Positions 54,057 through 63,989 are shown, numbered from the stretch's first letter. The stretch: 64,000 bases of DNA from Strigamia acuminata (GCA_949358305.1 OX442314.1:62939369-63003368), one strand, 5' to 3'. Numbers and translations are program-made. The notes: generated by a model not told the origin, from the letters alone.

Positions 54057-57000
54057 ATGAAAAGAAATGATTGGAAGAAAGAAATTGAACGGGCCGTAAA
54101 CAACGCTTCCGAGGATGACGATGAAGATCAAGTGGATTTGTTACAAATCATTGTAAACAACGAAGAGGGAAATTGGGACGAACCCAATGAACCCGATGTC
54201 CAACCCGACGTAAGTAAAAAAAAAAAAAAAAAAATAGAAAAAATTCAAGTATCGATAATCAAAAATACGAAATAAGTTCGTGGACTGACCACAAACGAAA
54301 AAATAATTTAACTTTAAGTGACAAATTATCAAAATTAATCAAATACCGAAAGAAAAATTAACTTCAAAACACGTGGTCGAAAAGCACATGGCCGACCATG
54401 ACGCCATCTTGTGTTAGACGAAAGAATCTCTACAAAAATATGACAAATTAATCAACGATCCTAATATATTTATTAATATTCTAATATTTAGGACGGATAT
54501 CGCACTACGTGGGGGCAAATCGACCCGAAAAGAGTTTCCGCAGGCAGCTTATGGCGCGAAGTAATCCCCATACTGTTCCGACAAGCGCTCGAAGAAGCGG
54601 TCGACTTTGAACCATGGAAAATTCGCCTTTTATTGTCCCGTGCGATCAGCCGCTACTGGTCCAGCCAGCAAACGTTGATCCACTACATGCCGCGCCAATA
54701 TCAAGCAGCTTTACGGGCAGTTATCTCGAGAAATATGGACCCGCCAGCGCCAATCCCGAATCCACTAATCCGAGCCGCCTTTCCTGACGACCAGCGAGGA
54801 TGGGACGTTTACGAACAATGGCGCGACGCCGAAACAGATGAAGAAAAACACCAGATCCATATGGCATATTACGAAGAAGTAAGGCGGACCGCACATGACG
54901 AGGTTTTCAATTATCTACAGCCGGACGGTTACTCGACCGAGGAAATCAGGTTTTGGCTCCTTCAGATCCGCGAAGACCGGCCCGACCGCCCAGATTGGAG
55001 ACCGAGACACGGTTTCATCACCTCGCAACGAGCAATGCATCAATTGCATTTTTTGGGCTTCTTTGGTCGCAAACGCCAGAAAGCCGAGAAACGTCTCTCC
55101 AACGAGCACGACGAAGCAGGCTGCTCAGCGAAGAAACAATGCCTGGACAAGCCAAGCACTTCCAGCAGCGCGCAGAATAAGAAACCCGCGACAGAGAAAC
55201 GCCTGGCCAAACCAAGCGCTCTCTCTCGCCTGGGAAAGACGGAGGCCCCACAAACATCGCGATTTCAATCCAGGGACGCCCCGTCAACCAGCCGAAGAAG
55301 AGAAAATGTGCGCGAACGCCCCGACCGTCGAGAGGATCAACGCAGACGCGATAGGAACCAAGAAAATTGGGACGATTATCGTAGAAATTACTTCCGACGG
55401 CGGGAAGAAAACAAGGAATCCTGGAATAGACATCGAGAGGAGTTCCTACGCGAACGTGATGAGAAAGCCCGACGTGAACGAGAGAACCTCCGGTTACAGG
55501 ACGAACGAAGAAGGAGAGGATCGGAGAGTCGCGCACGTTCATGGAAAGCGTATCGCGAAGAGGAATTACGACAGCGAGATAGGAGACGCTGTGAAGTCAT
55601 CAAATCGATTTGGGACAGTCCCGAACCGATGAAGATTGACGACGAAGTGATTATCGACGAGGTCCCCGAGCAGAAGAAGATGTATACTCAGGCGGATCTC
55701 CTCGCGGTGGTTATGAAATACCAACAAATGCAGCCGAAACCAGTCTACCGCCCGACTCCCTCGACCGCCTCGAGTCTAGAGACGGCGCCAAGTGCTTTCA
55801 TCAAGCCGGAACTCTCACAGACGAGAAGCGTAACATCCAGCGTCAGCCTCCCAAGCGCCTTTCGCAAGAAAGTGATAATCGGCGCACCGACACTGAGTTC
55901 TGAAGAACAACTCAGACATCGAGAAGCTCGCTTTGGACCGACCAAAGTCGAACCTCTCCCAACTATCCCCGAAGCCTCAACTTCAACGAGAACTCCAATC
56001 GTTTGGGACAAGCCCGAACCGGAAAAATCAAGACGTCTGGTCAGATCTGTGCCTCAGCCAACGACATCCACGGGACCCAATCCGATGTTGCCAGCCCCAG
56101 CAGTCATCCAAGCCTCGACTCCAATCAACCCTTCGGAGGTAACGTTGCAACAGTTTCTGGAGGTAACGACCGTGGAGCAAGCTAGAGCGCTTTTGTGCGA
56201 GATGGACTCCTACCAACAAAACGTGATCCAAAACGTCATCACGAACCTTCAGCGGATCTCAATTGAATATACGCAGAACAAAAATCGGGATCATCCAAAT
56301 TGGAATACGAGGATCGTGGTTGCCATTACCGACTTGATGTCGATTTTGCTGGCCGCCGCCACCTTCCGAAACGCACGTGTTGCTGTAGCAGCCTGGATCG
56401 TGGTGGCCCACGAGGGTTTCCAAGTTCCGCCGGCTCTCGTAGACAGCTGGACACGTCTGGTGCCCTCTGCGGCAGTAATTCGAGCCCAAATGGTGGCCCA
56501 GGACCCGGATCCAGAGGCCTCCTACCAGAACGTTCGAGCGATAATTCAACGCTCGCTCCCGTCACCTTCGGCGGCCACGCCAACCGCAGAGACTCCGGTT
56601 CCCAGGGATCCGACGCCTCCTCCTCCGCCTCCGCCGAGGGAGAAGGGACCCTCCGAGCCACTGGCCGAACCAGTCCCGCTCAAGAAGAAGGAACCCAAGA
56701 AAAAGATGCTCCTCCCAAAGTCGAGCAAGAAGGTTCCAAAGACGACAGAGCCTCAAATCGCCGCCAGACTCAGGATGTACTTCCCAGGGTTGTCCTTTAC
56801 GAAGGACACGGAGGCAAAACTACTCCAGTCTCCAGATCGTGGCTATTCTCTTTACGTCTGGATGAAGGACGCTATCGAAGCCGGAGCCGGAGGCGAGCGC
56901 TTCATCCAACATCAACGACTACTCCGAGCCCATCGCGCACCAACCAGCATCGCCGAGGCCCAAAGAATCCACCACACCAATCAAGGTATGTCGGCCTTCC

Positions 57001-57182
57001 TGCCACCAATTTGGGCCCACGAACGAACGGGAAATCCGCTGGAAGCGCCGGGACACCTACGTTTCTACTTGAATGAGAGCGAAGACCCCTCGGACTACTC
57101 TTCAAGACTGACCACATCTCCCAACCTGGACGAACCAAGTTCGGAAGATAAGCCGAGTTATGCCGATAACTTGAAGAAATAA
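54057..57182 (+). CDS. Gypsy-2 ORF3: two-exon accessory protein of unknown function (947 aa)
   Basis: Exon 1 54,057-54,209 starts at an ATG (51 codons, acidic). The donor CCCGAC/GTAAGT and acceptor CTAATATTTAG bound a 282-bp intron, and exon 2 (54,492-57,182) continues in phase 0. The middle is Arg/Glu-rich with WxxYRxxxFRRR-like repeats (about residues 270-370), probably helical and RNA- or acid-binding. A proline run follows, and a C-terminal domain contains AVAAWIVV...VPPALVDSWTRLVPS, also found in the ORF at 60,147-63,989. There is no signal peptide, membrane helix or fusion motif, so it does not look like Env. Length and open frame argue for function; which function is unknown. Confidence 0.78.
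54210..54491 (+). other. Intron inside Gypsy-2 ORF3
   Basis: 282 bp, GTAAGT donor, pyrimidine-poor but AT-rich 3' end with TTTAG acceptor. Contains in-frame stops, so unspliced RNA cannot make full ORF3. A retrotransposon must retain this intron in its genomic RNA, implying regulated or partial splicing. Confidence 0.7.
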
Positions 57183-57381
57183 GTAATTAGAAATCGTGAC
57201 GAGAAGACTGTCTTCTCCAAACTAGGAAATTATTATTATTTGTTTGCGTATCAATTATTTAAGAATGTAAAATATTTTATGCACCATTCATCATCATTTA
57301 AATAAAAAGATTATTTTATGATTAGATATTGTTCCTCCTTTTATTTAAGGGACCCCGATGATTTATTCTCGGGGAGGGACG
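57183..57381 (+). other. Gypsy-2 3' non-coding segment and polypurine tract
   Basis: AT-rich except for the terminal CTCGGGGAGGGACG that abuts the 3' LTR. The element at the right edge has a matching tract (CTGGGGGAAGGACG) before its own LTR. Confidence 0.8.
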
Positions 57382-58012
57382 TGTGGTGATTCGGCATCAC
57401 CTGAAGAAGTAATTAGCGGTGATTATTGTGTTACTAATACTCGCCACTAGAGCGCGCTAGAAATACCGACTAGACTGACTAGTCTCGTGTTTCTGCGAAC
57501 CTGCATAATCGGAAGGATTTGCATATGACGTCATTTCCGGTTAGTATATAACGCCGATACTTGACCGGAAACGACACTACAGTTACCACATTTCAGCAAG
57601 AGCACCATTTACCTCACCTTTCAGGCCGTTTCACGGATTGATCGAGGACCGGTGCCCGCTGACCATCTCAACTGTACAACAGCCACATTTATTTAGCGTA
57701 GCCAATCTACGCTAGAATAAATATTCGAACGATATTCGTTTAATTCGCACGAGAAAGCGAATTCTCGCGTGTTCATAATAACACGTGGAAATACCCTAGA
57801 CAACAAACATAGACCACGCGTAGGACTAAACAATTGGATCCGCCATTGTTTAGCGGCAACTCGTATTCGCAGCCGAATCCGAGGACCAACACAGGAAACA
57901 TCTTGACTTATATTTGTATTAGTAAGCGTGTTTTAATAAAGCAGTATTTGAAATATATTGTATTCCCGAGTGTATTATTTATTATCTTTAACCACAAAGT
58001 CGAATCACGACA
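57382..58012 (+). repeat. Gypsy-2 3' LTR
   Basis: 631 bp, offset 11,159 from the 5' LTR, preceded by the purine tract CGGGGAGGGACG at 57,370-57,381 and followed by TATT and the NLR intron. Confidence 0.94.
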
Positions 58013-58055
58013 TATTTTACTTTAAATTTGTATACACTGAGTGAATGAACCTAAC

Positions 58056-58194
58056 CTTGTACATCTAGTGTGGAAATGGTTTGTTTGTTTTCGCTCGTTA
58101 CCGTGTTAGTAACTGAAACGTTTTTAGCTTCAATGTGCATTGCTACATATCCACTGCCACTAAATTTATCAGTGTTGCTCGGTCCGTTATCCAT
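58056..58194 (-). CDS. NLR exon 1
   Basis: An ATG-started 46-codon exon (GYVAMHIEAKNVSVTN in the middle) ending in phase 1 at a consensus donor, joining in phase to the exon at 46194. Removing Gypsy-2 and one copy of TATT leaves an intron of about 67 bp, matching the short introns of the PDZ gene. The N-terminal sequence matches no effector domain known to me. Confidence 0.7.
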
Positions 58195-59350
58195 ATTATT
58201 AAAATCTCTGTAAAATATTCAAAAGAACTGTTCCGTGAGTGTTTGTTAATGATACAAAATTATAATACTTATACCTCCTTTGTTGGTTATTATAAATTTC
58301 TGGTTTGTGATCGCTTTTTTGAAAACTGTTCAATATGTAAGTAATTTCACATGTGAAGTTTGGTCTTCTGTACAGACATAGACATCCCAACATTGACCTT
58401 TCACTGCAATAGATCCACAAAATTCGAGTTAAACTAACATTCAGACCAGGGCCAAGTTAGAGTCTCTGTAACAAGACCGTAACAAATTCTCAAACCCCCA
58501 CCCCCCTACTTAAGTAATAAAACTGAAAAATCAGTCTCAAAACTGTATATTTTCAATTTTAAAACATTAAAAAAAAATTTTAATAGACCGTATCAAAATC
58601 TGAAACCCCCTCTTCCCGCCTTGGAGCGTTACGTAATTTATGGACGGCCCTTTATTGAATATTGTTGAAAACACGGCGATACAAACGGCTGGTTTATATG
58701 GTCTGCAAACGAGAAGTGGGTTTGTTATTTCACTACCTGAAGTTTGAGCTCTAATTATTGCGCCGTTTCTTTTCTAGTTTTAATCTAATCAAGTATTGTA
58801 GATTTTGTGACTTATTGGAATAGATAAGGTGTTGTGGGAAATTTTTATAATATAAAAAAAGCATTTTTTTTTTCATGTAGGAGCTTTATAAAACAAAACC
58901 TATTTCCTGGTAAATTCTGTTTATTAAAGAATATGCAAACTGAGCAGAAACTGGAATTTAATGTGATAACTGTGAAGTTTGTTTTGCTTTCTCCAACTCA
59001 AAATGGCAGTTTGCAGTTTTGGAAATCATTGGAAGTTATAGATGCAAATGTTTACCTTACTGCTACCCCTCTAACTTACCATTCTGTCGAAATTGTTTAG
59101 ACAAAATTGTGAAATAAACGTTTTCTATCGAGTCAACTCACTGACAAGCAGTCTACATCACATACGACTGCTGTTCTTATCACTCTTCTCTTCCTGTTGT
59201 GTTTATGCAACAGTCATGCTGGTTTCCCTCGTAAGGTGGCAGTTGTCAAGGTTTTCTCCAAGTATTTGGCGGATTAATAATCTCTGGTTTTTATTTTGTC
59301 GCGTCCTACTTGGTATAGGTTTAAATAGCGCTAACGTGTAATACTTTACC
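58195..59350. other. NLR upstream region with a MITE half; no other gene recognised
   Basis: The NLR promoter should lie just right of 58,194 but no clear element is visible. A partial MITE is at 58,455-58,651. The open frame at 58,834-59,100 has no recognisable domain. Confidence 0.4.
58455..58651. mobile_element. Truncated copy of the MITE at 20,901-21,285
   Basis: Its right end GCGTTACGTAATTTATGGAC, then GGCCC, equals the right terminal repeat of the complete copy, and C-runs and GTAACAA words to the left match the reverse complement of its interior. The left terminal repeat is missing. Confidence 0.7.
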
Positions 59351-60115
59351 TGTGATCAATTATGCAAATACCCAAATGAATACCAAATGTATGTAAATAA
59401 ACAGGTAATTTATTCACCAGGCTTTATGCCTTTAAAATACACTCAGTAATAATTCTAGAGTCGACGTGGTCAGCGTCGAACAAAGGATTTCTCAAGATGG
59501 CGTCGTCGGTTCCGCGTGGTCGGCGGAACAAAGGCGGCGTCTCGAGTTGTCGTTAACTCGTCACGGATTCGTCTTCACGGACGCGGTGGAATGCTCTTTC
59601 GAGTCTTCTATCCGTGCCTGTTGTCTAGGGTTTGGTTTAGCGTCGCAGAGGCCTCGTCTAGGAACTTTGGGGTTCCCTACAAAGCACTCGGACACTTACT
59701 TCGGCGAATAATCGTCTGGGCGATTATTCTGGGTGATTTCACAAGGGCTATTCTCGTGCTTTCGCAGGAATAGCTCGCAAGTGACTTCGTGAGAGTTACA
59801 GTTTGCACTTTACTCAGCGATCCTCGATCAATCCTAACTTGTAGTTGAAGTTGGCCTGACGGTGAGGTAGTTGCTGTGTTCTTGGTGTCGTTTGTGTAAG
59901 TTCTGTCTTTTGGCGGGAATTTCTCCCTTTTATGGGTCAGTGTGAGAGGCCGGCGCAGCCAATGGGGGCTTGCCACCCGACACCTCACTCCCCTCGGGGC
60001 ACACACCTGCTCAGAGAGAGGCGGAGCCAACACGAGAGGAATGACCCGTCTGTTGCAGTGAGTCAAAGGGCAAATATCCGCTTGGGGGGAATATTTATCC
60101 CTTTTGCTCACCACA
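59351..60115 (-). repeat. 3' LTR of the right-edge element (left limit approximate)
   Basis: On the minus strand it begins TGTGGTGAGC and probably ends ATTGATCACA at 59,351 (other LTRs in the window end TCACA or CACGACA). A TATA-like CATAAAAG lies at about 59,926-59,936 and AATAAA at 59,409-59,414. The left edge cannot be confirmed without the other LTR. Confidence 0.6.
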
Positions 60116-60146
60116 CGTCCTTCCCCCAGCTTTGAACACGGGGTGT

Positions 60147-63100
60147 TCACAAGCGATCCCTAACTCTCCTCCAGCTCTTAGCCCGTGGTAACGTATAATC
60201 AAAACTTAAGGCTGAAGCCGGGATGTGTGGTGTCGGGAATAATTGGTTTCCGTTGGAAATAGAACGTGGGTTCACTTGCTCACTCATGGAGAACCAAACA
60301 TGTTTATTTTTTGGTTTGCATGTTGTTTCGGTCTGTGTACGCCTCCAATGAGTGAGGAATACAACGAGAGTTCCACTGTCGTTGTGGGTGGCCGATGTCT
60401 CTATGGCAATGGTCAGTACAAATGGGCTAGCCGTATGAGTTGGAATTGACTTTGTTGTTCTCGGTACTCTGGGTTGTTGATCCTGTGAGTTCTGCGATGA
60501 GTCTTGTCGCTCCCGATTGTTAGTTGATGGTGAAGTTGTCGAGGGCTCAACTGCAAGTGGTAAAATGACACACCAGGGGCTGGTTGGCTGTTGGCTAGCT
60601 GATGTAATTGGCCAAGACAGTCCATCTCTGTCGTGTGTCAAACCATAGTGGATGTTGCTTGTCGAGGGGACAACTGGGCTCCACATGTCGCTCATTGATG
60701 GAGGTATGCTTATATCCTCTCGATTAACGGTGGTCCAAACAGCCATAGCTTGTTTTACATGGCAATCTTGGGCCAAGTCTGTATTGGACAAAGTGGCGAC
60801 GGCGACTTTGGCGTTTTCCATTTCACGAAGAAAAGTCTTGAGTTTGTTACAATTGGGATTCTGCCGGCTGTTTGTATTATTGTCACGTTGCTGGTTAATG
60901 TTGATAGGGTTTATCTTCTCACAGACTTGTGGGCGAATATTTCTCGCCTGAACGATGACTGGGTCAATTGGGGTTAATCGACTGCCCCACTTCTCGTTTG
61001 ATAACTCCACCAGATGTCGTTCATCATCTATTGGGGCTTCCGTCATTGAATTTTCGATTGAGGGGGCTGTACCGGCATTGCTTTGTTTCTGGTGCTTGGC
61101 GCGGCCGGGCCCCACTGTGGTTGGTTCTTCATTTGCAATCTCTGTCGGCAGCGTTATTAAAGTCTTGATGCAGCGGTGAATGTGTTCTGATTTTGACTGA
61201 ATTTCTAACCATGTCTTTGGGGAAACTTCTGGCAGATATTGTGTCAGCCGATCCACATCCACAGGCTCTGATTTGTAGCTGTCTATTATTTGCAGCAGTT
61301 TGTAAGTATTGCCGCCCTGTCCAGCTCTGCTCGTGCCGGAACTGCCTCTTTGAACTGCCTGACTGGCAGCCGTATCCTTGGCTGCACTGAGCAGTTTGTG
61401 AATTTCTTTCCAAACATGGTCATTAGCTTCACAGTCCATGAATGGAATATCCGTTTCCAAATTGTGAATTCTCTCAAGTATGTCGAAATTTTGTGCAATC
61501 AGGTTTTGATTCCACTTGCACCCATATCCATATGTCTTGCTCGGGATATTCTTTAATTTGCCATCAAAATCTTTGAATATTTGAAAGACAAATTGCGTGT
61601 CATTGTCTGATAATACTTTTTTCTTGAATTTGAATTTCAGTGCTGCATCGAATAAATTCTCTGTGATCTCCACAGCAAAGCGTTTAGCGAGGGCACAGAT
61701 CTTAATCCGCCCAGTGGCAACATATTGGGGATATTGTCCAATGAGATAAGAAGTGTTTTTTCTCATCCTGTCTGGGTGGCTGGTCAGCGGGGGCTCGTGT
61801 AACAAACAGAGGATTTGTTTCTTCAGAGTTGACTGCACTGCTATCATTCTAGTGTTGTCTGGCTCACTCCAATTGTCTTTGAAGTTTGGACACAGTTTGT
61901 CTTGCTCACAATCTGTTTTTAATGCTCCTTTCTCCATTTTTGGCTTTTCTTGATTTTCTTCCAAAATTATTGTTGCTTTCTTTATCTCTTCCCCTCCCAA
62001 GATGTCTTCGTCCAACTGATTCGCTCTCTTGAGCTCTGAGAAGGAGCGGTTAGCAACAAACTCTTTATTGTGGCACTTCGTAGTGAGATCGGGCGGTCGG
62101 CGCTTCATTGCAAATGGTTCACAATTGGCCGCTTGACTCTGCGCCGGTCGGTTCCTTTTTTCTCTTGTCTTTTTTCGTTTCTCTTTTTGGTTTTTCTTTC
62201 TGATGGGTTTAGTAACTTGAGGAGTTTGTAACGTCCCAACTGGAGGTGGTTGAGCCCTTTTTTCTAGCTGTTTTTGTTTCACCGTTGCTCTGGTTTTTAT
62301 CGGGCTGCGTGAAGAGGCCCTAATTTGACAGTCAACTTTGGGATTATGCAACGTGCTTGATTGGTTAGGCTCCTGAATGCAGTCTTTTATTTTTTTGCTT
62401 TCATTTAGACAGGGGGTGCCTTTATATTTGTTCATTGGAGGTAACAATCGATTCCATTGTCTGTCTTCTCGCTCGGGATGATGTTCGTCGCATTTCTGTT
62501 TGGCACAGTGAGGATGATGTGTTTTATCATTTTCAGAAGTGCTTTCTTCTGCTTCCTCCCTCTCCGAAATCGCTTGCTCCGGTTGGGCTGGAGTTACGTC
62601 GGGCTGTTTTTGTTGGACAGTTTCCTGATGAGGACTTGATTGGTCATCTTGCAAAAGCTCTGGTTTGTCATTCATATTTTCCGGCAACAAATCTTGGTTA
62701 TTGTGAAATAATTGACATCGAATTCCTTTGCATTTCTTTTGAATGTCATGTTTGTTTTCATAAAACTTGTTATGCGTGGGATGCAACGGAATTAAGGTGA
62801 TTAATGGTGACTGAGACCGTTCTTGTTGTTTATTTTCCTTCTTGTGGCGAACTTTATTGTCATTATTTTCAGAGTGGTGACAATGATGTAGTCGTCCGCC
62901 TTGTGGCCAATTTGGCTGATTTTTCGAATTGTTTGGCGGCTTTTTATTGTTCCATTGCTTGTGACAATGCTTCTTTCTTTGCTTCAGCGCTTCTTCCCTT
63001 CCCTTTCGGTTTATACCGATACATTCTCGTTCATCTGTTGTGCGACTCGCGTCAATTTGTATTTGCTGATCCACGATATCATCCAAACTGGTTGAATAAG

Positions 63101-63989
63101 TGTCAGTGTTCGAGATGTTCGTACGTCGACGTGCTTGGCTGGTGCTTGTATTTCTCGCACTGTTTCCTTCATCAAATTGTTTAATTTTTTCCATTGGTTC
63201 TAATATTGCTTGCCCTGCTTTATTTGTTTGTCCATGTTCATCACAAATATTCATGATTGGCAGTGGAGTCAGTGTAGAAACCCGTACATCGTTTGCCGTT
63301 TTATTTTTGTTTTGGTCGCAGTTTATTCTTCCCGAAAAAGAAAAGACTGTTTTTGTTAAATTCTCTTTCTGTGCAGTCTTGCCGTCTGACGCTTTCGTTA
63401 ACAGCTTGGTCAAGTGGCTGACCTTGCTCGTTACTTTGGTGTGGCTTGGACATGAAGGGGGCGTTGCTTTTCTGTCTTGAGCTTTTTTCTTTGGCTTGTG
63501 TTTATAATTTTCAAATTCAGACTCGAGGCAGCTTAGCAGTGTTTTAGTTCTATTCGATGCTTCCTTTCTGTTGTCCTTTGTCGTTTGCTCGTGGACATGC
63601 GGCTTGGAATTGGTTACGAAATCTTTTCCCTCTTTGGCTTTCACATTCACTGCTAGTTCACGGTTTTCTTGTCTGAATTTTTTTGCTTCTTTCTCCCAGT
63701 TTTCGGCTTCCCATTTTTTTTGTTCGTCTAATTGTTGCTCTTTTTTCTCTCTAGCCTGTTCAGCTCTCATTCTTTGTATTATTCTTTCCGTTCGCTCGAC
63801 TGTCCTTTTGTCGCGTTGTTGTTTTTCTTCTTCTTCCCTCCAAAGTTGTCTTCTTTCTGCGCTCAATTTTCGTTGCCGATTTATTGTTTCCAATCTCGCT
63901 TCCTCTCGAGCTTTTTCGCGGGCTTTGTAAAGGGCCTTTTGGGGGTCGGGTACAAAACCGCCTATTTCACTTGGCGTTTCTTGTTGCAT
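60147..63989 (-). CDS. 1,280-codon fusion ORF: Gag-like N-terminus, dead integrase, ORF3-like C-terminus
   Basis: ATG at 63,989; the frame is still open to the window edge, so the true start may lie further right. Residues about 20-120 form a Lys/Arg/Glu-rich coiled coil like the Gag N-terminus of Gypsy-2. Residues about 730-935 resemble the Gypsy integrase: LLHEPPLTSHPDR for the zinc arm, LSDNDTQF for the second core Asp, and NDHVWKEIHKLLSAA with YKLLQIIDSYKSE and LTQYLPE for the C-terminal module. The first core Asp, the core Glu and the CxxC pair are missing, so it should be inactive. Residues about 1,055-1,115 contain AVWTTV...IPPSMSDMWSPVVPS, matching the C-terminal motif of Gypsy-2 ORF3. 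Stop is 30 bp before the purine tract. Absence of any stop in 3.8 kb suggests retained coding function or a recent origin. Confidence 0.7.
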   Translation of the reverse strand: MQQETPSEIGGFVPDPQKALYKAREKAREEARLETINRQRKLSAERRQLWREEEEKQQRDKRTVERTERIIQRMRAEQAREKKEQQLDEQKKWEAENWEKEAKKFRQENRELAVNVKAKEGKDFVTNSKPHVHEQTTKDNRKEASNRTKTLLSCLESEFENYKHKPKKKAQDRKATPPSCPSHTKVTSKVSHLTKLLTKASDGKTAQKENLTKTVFSFSGRINCDQNKNKTANDVRVSTLTPLPIMNICDEHGQTNKAGQAILEPMEKIKQFDEGNSARNTSTSQARRRTNISNTDTYSTSLDDIVDQQIQIDASRTTDERECIGINRKGREEALKQRKKHCHKQWNNKKPPNNSKNQPNWPQGGRLHHCHHSENNDNKVRHKKENKQQERSQSPLITLIPLHPTHNKFYENKHDIQKKCKGIRCQLFHNNQDLLPENMNDKPELLQDDQSSPHQETVQQKQPDVTPAQPEQAISEREEAEESTSENDKTHHPHCAKQKCDEHHPEREDRQWNRLLPPMNKYKGTPCLNESKKIKDCIQEPNQSSTLHNPKVDCQIRASSRSPIKTRATVKQKQLEKRAQPPPVGTLQTPQVTKPIRKKNQKEKRKKTREKRNRPAQSQAANCEPFAMKRRPPDLTTKCHNKEFVANRSFSELKRANQLDEDILGGEEIKKATIILEENQEKPKMEKGALKTDCEQDKLCPNFKDNWSEPDNTRMIAVQSTLKKQILCLLHEPPLTSHPDRMRKNTSYLIGQYPQYVATGRIKICALAKRFAVEITENLFDAALKFKFKKKVLSDNDTQFVFQIFKDFDGKLKNIPSKTYGYGCKWNQNLIAQNFDILERIHNLETDIPFMDCEANDHVWKEIHKLLSAAKDTAASQAVQRGSSGTSRAGQGGNTYKLLQIIDSYKSEPVDVDRLTQYLPEVSPKTWLEIQSKSEHIHRCIKTLITLPTEIANEEPTTVGPGRAKHQKQSNAGTAPSIENSMTEAPIDDERHLVELSNEKWGSRLTPIDPVIVQARNIRPQVCEKINPININQQRDNNTNSRQNPNCNKLKTFLREMENAKVAVATLSNTDLAQDCHVKQAMAVWTTVNREDISIPPSMSDMWSPVVPSTSNIHYGLTHDRDGLSWPITSASQQPTSPWCVILPLAVEPSTTSPSTNNRERQDSSQNSQDQQPRVPRTTKSIPTHTASPFVLTIAIETSATHNDSGTLVVFLTHWRRTQTETTCKPKNKHVWFSMSEQVNPRSISNGNQLFPTPHIPASALSFDYTLPRAKSWRRVRDRL

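Larger units (their letters stand above)
46223..58012 (+). mobile_element. Gypsy-2: complete Ty3/Gypsy LTR retrotransposon (11,790 bp)
   Basis: LTRs of 631 bp (46,223-46,853; 57,382-58,012), TGTGGTGATTC... to ...GAATCACGACA, duplication TATT on both sides (46,219-46,222; 58,013-58,016). Order: primer site, gag, -1 frameshift, pol, a two-exon ORF3, polypurine tract. All frames are open. It sits antisense in intron 1 of the NLR gene. Its pol and frameshift design are clearly related to Gypsy-1, but sequences are well diverged. Confidence 0.94.
37165..58194 (-). pseudogene. NACHT-LRR (NLR-like) gene interrupted by two retrotransposons
   Basis: Exon 1 is 58194-58056 (46 codons plus 1 nt, donor CAAG/GTTAGG). 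Exon 2 starts at 46194 after TTTACAG, runs to 44377, is cut there by a BEL/Pao element, and resumes at 37760 to a stop at 37165-37167. Leaving out the BEL element and one TTGCT copy, the frame continues exactly; total about 850 residues. A NACHT NTPase domain carries Walker A GQPGFGKT (about 138-145) and Walker B ILDGLDE (about 213-219); the C-terminal third is leucine-rich-repeat-like. NACHT proteins are ATP-dependent oligomerising sensors, many of innate immunity. As assembled, the product would end two codons inside the LTR near residue 655, losing the LRR part. Gypsy-2 lies antisense in intron 1. Confidence 0.8.

Noticed and set aside
54057-57182. Gypsy-2 ORF3 as an envelope gene
   Set aside because: Highly charged Arg/Glu sequence with no hydrophobic segment long enough to span a membrane.
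60147-63989. Host coiled-coil gene unrelated to transposons
   Set aside because: The integrase-like middle, the ORF3-like motif, and a purine tract plus LTR directly after its stop tie it to a Gypsy element.
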